From assembly GCF_030272615.1 (NCBI RefSeq), contig NC_081410.1:223069415-223133414 (forward strand): a DNA stretch of 64,000 nt, in the 5' to 3' direction. The notes beneath the pieces were generated by a model, which saw nothing but the letters and a program-made list of their open reading frames with translations, was not told the origin of the DNA and ran no database searches. Below, piece by piece: positions 20,739-32,264 of the stretch; the stretch's first letter is position 1; every line of letters begins with the position of its first letter. A program made the position numbers and the translations under genes. This stretch comes from Cryptomeria japonica (taxonomy: Eukaryota; Streptophyta; Pinopsida; Cupressales; Cupressaceae).

Positions 20739-21635
20739 TGTTGGCATTATACACTCAGATGAGAATGGTAGATGTTGTCATTGATGGCAACTAGGTTCAA
20801 CTAAGTGGCAACAAGGTTTGACAAGGTTTCACAGGTTCAACCAGCAATAGACTTCACCTACCGGTACTGGAAAATACTACAAGGTTTATTTACACCGACA
20901 TCTAGTTTACATCGGCAACAGATCATACCAGCATCCAAAGCTGACTTGGCAATAATATTGTTTATGTAATGTAAATTATAATTTATATAGCTGACATGAT
21001 GTATTGTAAAGACTCATATGTGTATGAGATCTTGTAGGTCATTTTGTAAGGAGGAGAGTATGCAAAGTAGGTAACGAAATGTGTGTATGATACCAAATAG
21101 TTGTATATGCACTTTGATGTATTTATTTTAAGAGCAAAGAAGAAGCAGAGCAGAGTGAAGACTATTTACCAGCAAGGTTTTGGAAGAGGTATCAGACAGA
21201 GCTTAAACTGGTACTAAATCCAGCATTGCAGATGCTATTTTGAAGCAGTACATTTTTATTGGATTAACCATCCAATTGTGTAGTAAGTGAGACTCCATTT
21301 TGTGTTGAGCAGTGAGCTCTAGTTAGTTGGCCTTCTTGCATGTTCAGACCCCTATTGTACTGAGTAATATTTATTCATATTGGCCACTAAGTAAATATTG
21401 TGGGTCATAAATCCTACCGAGGCTTTTCCCTTACCAGGTTTCCTCACCAAAAATATCTGTGTTATGGTGTGCATTGATGCTGATTCTTTTGTTTCTCTTT
21501 ACTGCATTATTATTTGCTTATTGGTATATTAATTTCAGTTATAAAGTTGCAAATAAGTTTAAATCTTTCATCAACTAGTTAGACACTGATTTAGCCCCCC
21601 TCTCAGTGTCTTTGGGATTAACCAAATATCTAACA
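20739..21635 (+). repeat. NAC-3 3' LTR (897 bp)
   Basis: Starts TGTTGGCATTATAC and ends ATATCTAACA. The 3' part holds the 'CCCCCCTCTCAGTG' run common to the copia LTR ends in this window. Confidence 0.85.
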
Positions 21636-22013
21636 CAAAGATCACCTTCTACATCCTGAATTCTATCTAGAAGCCACACCAACACCACTTATGCATTCTG
21701 TCAAATATTCTCAATAAAAGCTCTACCGGTAAAACCTTAAACCTTTACCAGTATAGGCTTACTAGAGTGTATGATAGCATCCGATCATCAAGTCAATACT
21801 AACTAACCAAAACATACTCCAAAAACATCAAACCAAACTCCATTGATCCAAACATGTCGGTAGTATCCAACTGATAGCCCCTTCTTCTGATAACACTAGT
21901 TCTTCTACCAGTAACCAAAATTTGTCTGTCGCTAACCAAACATAATAGCTAGTGTTGATATCAATGACAAAACATCAATGCAATACATAATGAATTCCTT
22001 CATATTTCCAACA
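21636..22013 (-). repeat. Cop-1 3' LTR remnant
   Basis: Aligns to the inner part of the 5' LTR (47935-48303) and ends TTTCCAACA next to the PPT. Over the first 220 bp I count about 25 differences, mostly transitions, so the element is old. Confidence 0.85.
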
Positions 22014-22410
22014 ATCTCTCACTTTGGCATTGATGGAAACACTAGATGTGAAAAAAAAAACATCTAACTGCCAAGAAATGCCAAACATTTCTCATAGAAG
22101 ATATAACAATGAAAAACTGAAAAATTCCAGCAACTCCCCCTGAGGAGTGAAGTCCAATCAGGAACTAATCTGAATCTCTCTCCCATACGACATATTATGA
22201 CATTATTTTTCACATACAACTCTCCCCCTTTGACATTAATGCCAAAGATATGACATAGATATCAAAATCCTATAAATCTCAAAGATGACTACTCCCCTTG
22301 AGTAGTAGAACCACTACATCAATCCAAAGCAAAGGATAAAGATGATGATGCATACCGGACTGATGCTCTACTCCATCAGTTAATTTTCTGTTGGAGGGGT
22401 AGATACTCCT
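22014..22410 (-). promoter_or_regulatory. Cop-1 3' tail with two polypurine tracts
   Basis: The PPT next to the LTR reads AAAGTGAGAGAT on the minus strand (22014-22025), a decayed form of AAAGGGGGAGAT. A well-preserved copy, CAAAGGGGGAG, lies at 22222-22232, and another G-run (AGGGGGAG) near 22137. No gene is seen in this stretch. Confidence 0.75.
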
Positions 22411-24862
22411 TACCTATCTCTCAAATATTCAAATGATTCCTTAGATAATTCTTTAGTGAATATATCTGCAATCTGCTCTTTAGTGTTCATATAAACCAAT
22501 TTGACTTCCTTTTCTTCCACCTTTTCCTTCAGAAAGTTATATTTTATTCAAATGTTCTTAGTCCTAGAGTGAAATACCAGATTCTTAGATATGTCAATAG
22601 CTGTAGATATCACAATAGATAACTAATGGTTCACTACAATTTATCTTGATATGCTTCAACATTTGCTTCATTCACAAGACTTGAGTGCAATTAGTTGCTA
22701 CTGCAACATATTCAACTTCTGCAATAGATAAAGAAATGCATGACTATTTTTTTGCTGATCCATGAAACCAATTTCTTTCCAAGAAAGAAAGCTCCACTAG
22801 AAGCGCTCTTCTTGTCATCAGTATCTCCTGCCCAATCTAAATCTGTATATGCACATAAAGTGAAGTTATCATCTCTAGAATACCATAAGCCATATTCTAT
22901 TGTTCCTTGCAAATACTAGAATATCCTCTTTACTATACATTCATGATTTTCTTTAGGATTACTTTAATAACTTGAAACAATACTTATTGCATTCATAATA
23001 TCCAGTCTAGTATGAGTTAGATATAATAAGCCACCAATCATAGACTTATATTTTGTCGAATTTACTAGTGCAAATGTGTCTTTGATAGATAGTTTCTCAC
23101 TTGTCACCATAGGAATACTTACCGGTTTGGAATTATCCATACCAAACGTCTTCAACAATTCCTTTAGAGACTTAGTTTGATAGATAAAAATGCCTTTGTC
23201 AATATGAGTAATCTGCAAACCTAAGAAAAAACTCATCTCACCAATCATAGACATTTTAAATTTATTCTTCATATTATTAGAGAATTCCATGCACCATTTA
23301 TCTTCACCTCCAAAAATGATATCATCAACAAATACTTCAATAATCAAAATATCATCTTTAGTGATCTTATAATATAAATTATTGTCAGCACTGCCTTTGG
23401 TAAAACCAAGCTTCAAAAGATATTTATCCAACCTTTCATAACAAGCTCTAGGAGCTTGTTTTAATCCATATAATGCTTTCCTTAACCTGCAAACCATATA
23501 TTTGTCATCTATCAGTGAAAATCCATCAGACTGCTCAATGTATACTTCTTCCTCAAGTTTACCATTCAAAAATGCACATTTAACATCCATTTTATAGACC
23601 TTATAGTTCTTGTATGTTGCATAGGCAAGAAATAGTCTAACATCTTTAATTCTAGCTACTAGTGCAAATGTCTCACCATAATCAATTCCTTCCATTTGAG
23701 AATATCCATTACTAACTAGTCTAGCCTTGTTTCTTACAACTTGACCATCCTCATTTAGCTTATTTCTAAAAACCTATTTAGTTCAAATAAAATTCTTATT
23801 TTTAAGTCGGGAAACTAAAGTCCAAGTCTTATTCTTCTCTACCTAATCTAAATCATCTTCCATAGCCTTGAACCAGTGTTTATCTTTACAAGCTTCAATA
23901 ACAAATGCCGGTTCAATTTGAGAAATAAGACATACCTCTTCATTTGCCAATCTTATTCTTGTCATAACTCCCTTGTTCCTATCTCCAATGATTTGATCTT
24001 CAGAATGATTTAATCTTACATACCTTGGTGTCTATTTCACTTCAGGTTATCTGATCTGATCATCAGTCACAGTTGAATTTTTTGATTGTGCTGATGTAAC
24101 TGTCTCAGTGTCTTGTATCGGTTGAGGCATTGTTGGATCAGTTGTGATCACTTCCACTGCTAGTTCTCTATCATATGATATAGATTGATCTTTGTATTTC
24201 TCATCCACTTTCACATTTGTGCTCTCCACAATTTTCTGCAATCTTTTGTTATAACATCTATATGCTTTGCTCTTAATTGAATATCCAAGAAATATCCCTT
24301 CATGACTTCTAGGATCAAACTTCCCAATTGAATCATCCCTTTTGATATAACATTTACTTCCAAAAATTTTGAAATATTTAAGAGTTGGTGTATGTACAAA
24401 CCATAATTCATAAGGAGTCTTACTGGTTTCACCTTTGATATGAACTTTGTTGAATGTGTAGGCTATTGTACTCACTGCTTCCCTCTAGTAGATGTGAGAC
24501 AATTTAGATTCCATCATCATGGTTCTTGCTGCATTTAAAATGGTTCTATTCTTCCTTTCCACTACTCCATTCTGCTAAGGATTCCAGGGTGCAGATAATT
24601 GTCTCCTAATTCTATTTATCTCACAAAAATTGTTAAATTCATGAGATGTGAACTCACCACCTTGATTTGATCTCAGACATTTGATTTTCAATCCAGTTTA
24701 TGTTTCCACCTTTTCTTTAAACATCTTGAATTTCTCAAAAGCTTCAGACTTCTCCCTTAGATAAGTCACCCACATCATTCTAGAATAATCATCAATTATT
24801 AGCATGAAGTACCTATCACCTTGAAAGATTCTAGTCCTTGTTGGACCACATAAGTTAGTATG
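22411..24862 (-). pseudogene. Cop-1 integrase core, reverse transcriptase, RNase H
   Basis: Encodes the copia replication enzymes. From 24862: 'NLCGPTR' (integrase core entry), 'SNQGGEF' where the second catalytic Asp is Asn (about 24650), and 'GVVERKNRT' keeping the Glu. The linker contains 'FGSKCYIKRDDS' and 'EGIFLGYS'. Reverse transcriptase: 'VYKMDVKCAFLNG', 'YGLKQAPRACYERLD', and an intact 'FVDDIIFGG' catalytic box. RNase H: 'YTDLDWAGDTDDKKS'. The frame is unbroken from gag to about 22750, where an extra A in an A-run shifts it; the tail ends near 22411. In-frame TAG and TAA stops interrupt it repeatedly (for example 24038 and 24043). The D-to-N change and stops make it inactive. Confidence 0.9.
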
Positions 24863-26282
24863 TGTAGTACCCCTACTCGTTTGAACTCATTGGACTCATA
24901 TTTTATTGGTTGTTTTTAGTGGATACATTACCATGAATTGTGATTCAGACTTATATGACATTATTTCATGCTTTATATGGATATGAGATGCATAATTTCT
25001 TTGCAGTATTTCAGTACTTGTGATTTATGGCATTTTATGGATTATTGCTATGTACTGACACTTTACTTTATCTATGCATTGTGGAATTATATGTTGTGTG
25101 TCTATGAGTGTATTGGATGTAAGGGGATGATTTTCCTTCACTCATTTCAGTGATAGGGAACATCATGATTCTCCTTCATCGATGTGTATGTCGTGTTTTC
25201 TATATTGTATATATGCATGTGTGGTTTGGTGATGCGGGATATTGCATGTACAAGTACCGGGTAGGTATGGGGTATCATCTCCACCTAGCTTCACAGGTCT
25301 GAGCATGTCTTATATTTTCCGACAGAAGTGGAGGAGATAGTAGTTGACCCTATTTTATGCAGTTACACTCATTTGAGTGTCATCAGTTGGTCGTCCGGTC
25401 AGTTTGTTCGGCCTTCGTATTTTGTTGTTTGATCTTTTATGAGTATTTGCTTGAGTTTTACTCAGTTTGTGTGTTTAATGATTTTAATTATTGCATGTTA
25501 TGTTTTATTTGTCTATGAAGGGTGAAAAATTGTTGATAATGTGAATTAAATAGTGACACTAGGATTTAACGTCCTTCGTGTAGAAGTAGGTGAATTATCG
25601 GAACTATATTCAATATTTGGTTTTCAGAACTATACTATAGTTGTACATATTTTAAATATTAGGAATTGATTATAAACTTATATATATATATTCGAAGGTG
25701 AATATAGTTTATGACTAATTATATTGATTATTTTAATGTGAATTACGATAAGTTGAATAATTTGGATTCTACGACTTAACGTACCTTATATCGAATGATT
25801 ATTGTCTTTTGTATAAGAAAGTGTAATTTTATTTATGCTTGTTTTACAAATTTTATATAAATATTAGTCAGATAACTTTGAATTCGATCGTATATATATA
25901 TATATATGTATACAACTATCGTGAAATTTGTTTACATCAGGAAATTTGTATATACCTACGTAATCATTTGAGATTAAAATAAATATATATACATATTATA
26001 TATATGTATATGAATCGACCATATACAAGTATATACATATGTAATTATGATATATAAAAACATATTTTTAAAATTACAAATATTGTTTTAATGAAAAACC
26101 AAAATATATATTTACATATATATTTAATTTGTTAAATAAAGATTAATGTTTAAATATATATATTAGTGAAAGGGTCATTAATTATATATTAAAAATATAA
26201 TAAAAAAAATTAAAATTAAAATAAAACAAAATTATAAATGGAAGTGGCGGGTTTAAGTTTAAAGTTATTAAAACAATAACTA

Positions 26283-26310
26283 GGGTGGCCGATAGTAATA
26301 TCGACCACCC
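26283..26310. repeat. Hairpin in Sol-F
   Basis: Arms GGGTGGCCGATA and TATCGACCACCC around a GTAA loop form a 12-bp stem with one mismatch. A second, weaker hairpin with related arms follows at 26326-26355. It stands out in an AT-rich context, upstream of CAATAAAACC. Confidence 0.75.
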
Positions 26311-26458
26311 CCCTTAATTAAAGGGAGGGGTCGGTATTACCATTGACTACCCCTCTCTCTTTCAATAAAACCATACTTCATGTAGGCTGAATGCGATGGG
26401 AGGTAAACTTAAGGTGAGGGAAACACCATTTAAATAAGCTGTACCACATTGCAATGAA

Positions 26459-26463
26459 CACCG
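26459..26463. repeat. TSD of NAC-1, left (CACCG)
   Basis: CACCG precedes the TGATGAATA LTR start and recurs at 41666-41670 after the CCAACA end. Confidence 0.92.
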
Positions 26464-27629
26464 TGATGAATACTAAGAGGGGGGGGTGAATTAGTATGCC
26501 AAAAATTACTGTACTTAAACACTTTACTAGTCTAGAAGTAAACCAGTAAAATAGTTTAGCAAACAAACCGGTTAGCACACATGCAAACCAAATAGCAAAT
26601 AATGCATTCACCCACAGAAGCACAATCACCATAACATAAGAGATTTTGACGTGGAAACCCAAATGGGAAAACCATGGTGAGATGAAACTCACAAGTAACT
26701 ATCTGCAGAATAGGGACTAGACCGGTTAAGGTCAGACTGGTTAAGGTCATACAATGTTCTTTACCAGAATAGATCCTATTAGGAATCTCAATCTCTGTTA
26801 GGAGATAAGTCCGATTAAAGACTACCTTGCTAGAGGATTTTAGATCCACAGATGTGAACCACCTTGTTAGAGGATTTACAAAAGGCTTTTTGGGCCTACC
26901 CGATTAAGGGCTTCAGACTTGTCGAAGATGTGAGTAATCAACAAGTTAGTGATCTAGCAAATAGCATAGATTGCTTGGTTAGATCCTTGATAGCTCATTC
27001 CTAATGCATTCCAACATTACTTTAGTCTTCAACACATTCACACTCTACCTTCTCTCATAGACCTGAACTTCTCTTCTATAATCACACTTTACAAAAACTC
27101 ATCATCCACCTTAAACCCTAGCAACAACCTAAAACCCTAGACATGATGTCCTTATAAAGGAATTTGATTTCATGTTGGTCCAATAGGATTACAATACAAT
27201 TTCCTAGGTTCAATGCATTTGGACACTTTTGGTAACACGACAAAAATGCACCGCCAAAGTGTCAGCACCGCCAAACAATCGGTGGATGGTAACTCATCAC
27301 AAAATGCTGGTTGGTAACTCATCACAGAGTATTACCGGTTCAAACAAAATACTAGTTTAAGAAAAATACCGGTTGCCGGTTTGACAAAATGAAGAATGGG
27401 AAATATGAGTTGTGCCGCTTCGTTCCTTCGTACTACTTGAGATCCTTGAACCGCTTGGGGTCTTCATATCGCTTGAGATCGGTAAACACTTTCTGCAAAA
27501 CACTGATAGTCTAAAGACTATAATACATCATACCGGTTAAGATTTAACTCATACATACAAAAAGTGATCTCAAATTAAGTGTGTGTCCATCAATGAAAAT
27601 CACAACATCAATCATCAAAAATGCCAACA
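26464..27629 (-). repeat. NAC-1 3' LTR (1166 bp)
   Basis: Starts TGATGAATAC and ends AATGCCAACA. TATA-like TTTATAAG lies on the minus strand at about 27151-27158. It is rich in ACCGGT and its decayed forms. It differs from the 5' LTR at roughly 6% of positions in the 330 bp I compared. Confidence 0.9.
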
Positions 27630-27913
27630 ATCTCCGCCTTTGGCATTGATGGCAACACTTAGGAAAATTTTGACATCTAAGTGCTTTACAACAAAAAAAA
27701 TATGCCATAATCAGAATTACTCCCCCTAAGCATATACACTATCCCTTTTGCAGAAAATGCAATGTGTACTACTCCTTAACAGAAATAACATGAAAGTATA
27801 CATAGTATGCATCAAAATTTAAATACCAATATACTTCTCCCCCTTTGCCAACAATGACAAAGTATAGCTAAATAACCCCAGTTCCCTTAGCATTAATAAT
27901 TGATTTAAAGAGT
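27630..27913 (-). promoter_or_regulatory. NAC-1 3' tail with duplicated polypurine tract
   Basis: The functional PPT (27630-27643) reads CCAAAGGCGGAGAT on the minus strand. A second copy, GCAAAGGGGGAG, lies at about 27836-27847. Confidence 0.8.
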
Positions 27914-30900
27914 TTATGACAATAAAGAGTGAAACTTATCAAAAAGTGATTTAAAGTCCTGCATAAATGTCTTCATGGATAAGGACCATGATTCAAGCAA
28001 TGAGGTAGCAACCTCATGCTCCATTTGCATCTGATAAACCTACTCCTCCATGGCATCCATGGTACTCATCTCTTGAGTAACCGTTAGAGCATATATATTG
28101 AGGTAGCATTTCTAGAGAATTTGTAGTGTTGGCAATAGGACCAGTTGAAGTTCCTACAAATTACATGTCCGGTTGCTTATCTCTGCCTCTAGCCTTGTAG
28201 ATTGAAGTTGAAACCAGTGAGCAGTTTGTCCATATGTGGAGAAGGAGTCATATGACATCTTGAAGGTGCTAATAAATGACTGCATATCAGTTTACAGTTT
28301 GTCCTTCTGAGTGAGCACATCATCATAGAATAAATGAGGTTGACAAGTCTTGTCGAGTAGTAGATTGCCCTCATTCATTGCATCTCTAATGTCCTTTTGT
28401 GCCTTCTAGAGATTAGGCCAGAGCTCTGTTAACTTTCTCACCAAGGCAGTGTCCAAAGCCTTTTGATGTTCCTTCTTGGCATTTGCTTCTGTAACCTCTT
28501 CCAGGATTTGCACCTATTCTTCTACAACTATGCATAGGAGCTTCAATTGTGCAAGTGAGGAGTCGGTATTGGGAAGGTTCATACCGGGTATCAAACCGGT
28601 AAGAGTGTCCACCCCAGCTTGGATCACATCTTGCTCTTTTTTCCTCCTTATCACTTCCAGGTGTTCTTGAGCAACCTTAATGCTCTACAACAACTCTGAT
28701 TCATTTGTGGACTGGAGGTTAATGGGACTAGTAATGTTAGCTAGTTTAGCCTGACTACTGGTTGCCATTGGGGTCTCCACCTGTGTGCTCTTTACCACTG
28801 TTTCTTTGTCCGTGGCTTTTTTCTTATCTTCTTGAGCCTTCCTCTGCTCTTCTTCTTCTTTCTTTCTTTTCTCTTCTTCTTGTCTCTTCTCTTCATCTTT
28901 TCACTTCATCTCTTCTTCATCCTTCTTCTTCTCCTCTTCCTTCTTCCTCTTCTCCTCTTCCTATTTCTTCTCTTCCTCTTTCTGCTTCTCCTCTTCTTTC
29001 TTTTCCTCTTCCTTCTTCTTCTTCTCTTCCTCTTGTTTCTTATTTTCCTCTTCTCTTCTCTTCTTCTCCTCTTCTTTTCTCTTATCCTCTTCCTCTTTCC
29101 TCTTTTTCTCCTCTTCTTTTCTCTTATCCTCTTCCTCTTTCCTCTTTTTCTCCTCTTTTCTCTTATCCTCTTCCTCTTTCCTCTTTTCCTCCTATTTTCT
29201 CTTATCCTCTTCATCTACCTATTTCTTCTTTTCTACTTCCTATTGCTTCTTTTCCTCTTCTACCTGCTTCTCCTTTCCTATTCCTTCTGATGGTGTACCC
29301 TAAGTAACTTTTTCACCATCTAAGACATCAATGTCAATGGGTTCCATTTGTTCAGTGATCGGTTCCCCTTCACTATCATATACTTCATCCGGTTTTGATA
29401 TTTTTGGTTCTTGCTCAGCCTTCTTGTTGGCTTGACACACTTCATGAGTATGTATAGCAGTCGTCATATGAAGATGAGTGTCTTTTTCAACATCACCAAT
29501 TCTCCCTTCTAATAACTAGAGTCTTTTCCTTCTAGTGATGAAGAGTCCTTTGTTTTAGTTAATGACTTCAAAGAGCTCAGAATTGGATAGGTTAGGAAAG
29601 TATTGGCCAAATACTTTCTCCCTTATTTCCTGTTCCTTCTCTATGGCAATGTGCCATTTGTTGTCTAAAGAATTATAAAAAGAATCCAGTGTCTCAGATC
29701 TAATTTCTGAAGGTGACTGATCATTAAGACACAAATACTTAATGATTTCTTGTTCAACTTCTTCCTTTTTATCATCATTGAAGTCATCAAAATAATCAAT
29801 TAAATCATTCAGAAATTTTTTCCTAATATTCTTTATAGTTCTTTGACAATGTGTCAAAGGTTTGTAAGAAGAAATATCAATATTTACTAGTGCAGATGTT
29901 GCCGGTTCATTCTTTGTCTTTTTCTTCATTTGCCTAGTCTTCTTAGGCAGTTATTCTGACACAGTTTCTTCTAAGTCTGGTGTATTGTTTTTTGTCTTTC
30001 GCTTTCTCTCAAAGACTTTGGCAGGTGCCACTTCTAGTTTCTTCTTAGCTGGTGACCGCTTGGTCACTTTGGGACTGGCTGTAGTAACTAGTGTTGATGC
30101 TCAAGGCACTACCTTTCCTTTCTTTATTGAGGGTTCTTCAACTGGTGTAACCCTTTCTAGATAGGTGCCGGTTCTCTTTGCCTTAGGATCAAGGGGTGAG
30201 GCGATTAGGGTAGAAGCATACCTGTCCAGCATATCATACATTACATCATAGCCCATAGGCTCCACTTCTTCTTGTCTGGGCTCAACAGCCTCCATTATGC
30301 ATTCATCCACTTTGATGGTGAAGCATATGTCTTCCTCATACTTTTTGACTATATCACCGGATATTATTACCCTTTGGCTCATCTTGCTTCTGAACTCATC
30401 AAAGTATTTGTTCAGCACTTCTGGATAGCTAGTTCCAACCACTTGTAGACTTTCCTTGATTTGCTTTGTCATTGGTTGGTTAGTAGACCACTGAATATCA
30501 CCTACTCCTGGAAAGTAGACTTGGAAATAAAAGAACAACCCAACCAGTAGTTGTCTGAACTTAAATCTCAGTGCATTGTCCTGTTTGATCGAATTAAGAT
30601 TCAACAGAAGTTGTCTTTGCATACAAGTGCATAGATCAAATGATGCATCTTCCTTGATCATCTTGTAAGTGGCATTTACCATTGCAGTAGAGACATAATT
30701 AATTCTATTAGCAGAGAACGTCTGGTAACCTATCACCATGCAGGCATACTTGACCAGATCGTCCTTGATTGAGTTGACGGTCATTCCACGTGAGTCACTC
30801 ACTGAACCAATGAGCTTGGACATTTTAGTCTTACTGACCTTCCTTAGGGCTTGCACTTCCCCTGTGTTACAGAAACTAGTGATGGCATGAATCACTTCCG

Positions 30901-31255
30901 ATGTGATGTCATGCGTCCGATCTAAGTACATTTTATCACCATGCACTCTTCTCAGAATGATGCGAATGTGATCATTTGAAAATTCTTCAAGAAAATAGAC
31001 TACGTTGTGAAGTTTCTTCTTTTCCAGAATGCTAAATTCTAGTTTAATCTTCTTATCCTTCCCGTAGAAAAAACTCAACTGGGAATGCATTACAAGAGAC
31101 CCTAAGTCTTCAATTTTACAATCAATGTAATCTGAAATGCTTTCCTCCACTATAACTCCAGCGGGTACTAGGGATAGGGCATTGTATTTTGACTTTCATT
31201 TGATGAAATCTACAAAATCAATAGCACTAGAAATAGCATGTGATGCGGAAGCCAT
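27914..31255 (-). pseudogene. NAC-1 ORF2, 1114-codon novel protein with stops
   Basis: Unknown function. The ATG at 31255 (MASASHAISS) and the TAA at 27914-27916 are in the same frame, with no net frameshift over 3342 bp and about a dozen in-frame stops. Residues about 1-385 (30101-31255) form a globular domain with 'IRIILRRVHGDKMYLD', 'ITSEVIHAIT', 'KYACMVIGYQ' and 'RFKFRQLLVGLFFYF'. A basic linker follows (SPAKKKLE, ERKRKTKNN). Residues about 440-570 contain 'FLNDLIDYFDDFNDDKKEE'. About 130 residues (28830-29270) are almost pure Glu/Lys/Arg. The C-terminus (28768-27914) is coiled coil ending 'MQDFKSLFDKFHSLL'. NAC-2 has an ORF of the same length and order. The N-domain vaguely recalls the uncharacterised plant transposon protein domain of other elements. 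It could instead derive from an env-like ORF. Confidence 0.78.
28830..29270 (-). repeat. Glu/Lys/Arg low-complexity segment of NAC-1 ORF2
   Basis: Imperfect repeats on the minus strand, units such as KEEEDKRKEEEKKR, with a purine-only coding strand. It predicts a single charged alpha helix. The plus-strand Ser/Leu/Pro ORFs opposite (28762-29307, 28832-29290) are shadows. Confidence 0.85.
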
Positions 31256-31697
31256 GATAGATAGAGAAATTTGAAAAATACCTTTGTAGATCGAAATTTA
31301 GGGCTTTGGAATTCAAATTTTGCTACACACTCCTTTGGTTGCTAAAATACCACTTTACGTTCTACACTTCTCCAACAGATGATTGCCTCAGATTCTTCTT
31401 TGGGATTTTGATAAATTATTTGAATCGCAGTGTAAATCGCTTTTATTTGCTCTAAACTTGAAATACTTCTTCGCTCGAAAAATGATAAGTGAGAAATGAT
31501 TTGAAAATTCCTTTTAAATAGGTTCTCCACATACCATAATAAATGCTCTACTATTAGGGCGTAAACTGTAATTTGCCTTTTACTATTTCTGGTCTTTTGC
31601 CCACTGACATGTATCTCATACCGGTTAAGGTCTTTTATTGGTGTCAACCAGGGGTTCGAGATATTTCACCGTTTGCTCCCCCTAAGCTTTTTGTAGC

Positions 31698-32264
31698 TTA
31701 GTTTGCTGATTCCAAAATTTCCACACTAGGTGCAAAAATCGGTTTTTCTTGCAACACTCCTGGTTTCTTTTTCCAGGTTTTGTTCATATCCGCTTGAACA
31801 ATTTCAATATCAATCTTTCCTTCTAGAGTGACCAGTATGTCATCTGTTATGTTCTTTCTTATTCTGCAAAATCTGGTAATGTGACTTGATTTGTTGCAAT
31901 GATAGCAGGCCATTCCAGGTGCTCTCCATGGTCCATTATTCATATTACAGTTCTTCCTCCTACATGTTGCAGCAGTGTGACCATGACAATGACAAATCAC
32001 ATAGATTTCTCTCCATTCGGTTGCCACTTGATAGCCACCTCTACCTGACTAATGATTAAAGGTATTAAACCGGTTGGGATTTCAGTTCACAAAAGGTTCC
32101 AGACCAACTCCTTGAGTCCTCTGAGGATATCTTCCATAGTTGTTCATAACAGACCTGCATTCAGATGCTCTATGCCCAAACTTTTTGCATGCATAACAAT
32201 TACCATTGAACTTATTGGATCTAGGTATATTATTTATAAAGTATGTTGGCATTATGTGAATCAA
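31698..32264 (-). pseudogene. NAC-1 ORF1, C-terminal zinc knuckles
   Basis: Gag-type RNA-binding region. Three CCHC-like knuckles follow one another: CYACKKFGHRASEC (complete), CHCHGHTAATCRRKNC (irregular) and CYHCNKSSHITRFC (complete). They are followed by an acidic stretch and 'WKKKPG', ending at TAG near 31696. Cop-2 is inserted at the N-terminal side (32244) and separates this from the coiled-coil part at 39720-40451. A similar knuckle plus WKK ending lies in NAC-2 (59792-59990). Stops occur around 32030-32080. The interval 31256-31697 up to ORF2 holds no other gene. Confidence 0.8.
32239..32243. repeat. TSD of Cop-2, left (AAGTA)
   Basis: AAGTA before TGTTGGCATT, repeated at 39715-39719 after the LTR end TTATCA. 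Confidence 0.93.

Larger units (their letters stand above)
19148..21635 (+). mobile_element. NAC-3, 3' half of a non-autonomous copia-like element
   Basis: Contains the C-terminal part of ORF2, a 3' non-coding tail with two PPT-like motifs, and a 3' LTR (20739-21635). The 5' LTR and the ORF1 region are absent; the left edge joins a truncated Gyp-1 LTR. The right edge lies inside the Cop-1 3' LTR. A deletion probably removed the left half of NAC-3, the left half of the Cop-1 LTR and the rest of the Gyp-1 LTR. Confidence 0.75.
24863..26463 (+). repeat. Sol-F, left part
   Basis: Non-coding and AT-rich, especially 25680-26260. Near its end is a double hairpin region (26283-26345). No gene is supported. 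Confidence 0.7.

Noticed and set aside
26378-26692. Hydrophobic minus ORF repeated at 40433-40699, membrane-protein-like
   Set aside because: Both copies lie across the NAC-1 LTR ends; the similarity comes from LTR duplication and the frame is not maintained with a start.
28756-29307. Long plus-strand Ser/Leu/Pro ORFs (181 and 152 codons)
   Set aside because: They are the antisense of the Glu/Lys/Arg-rich segment of NAC-1 ORF2; composition alone keeps them open.
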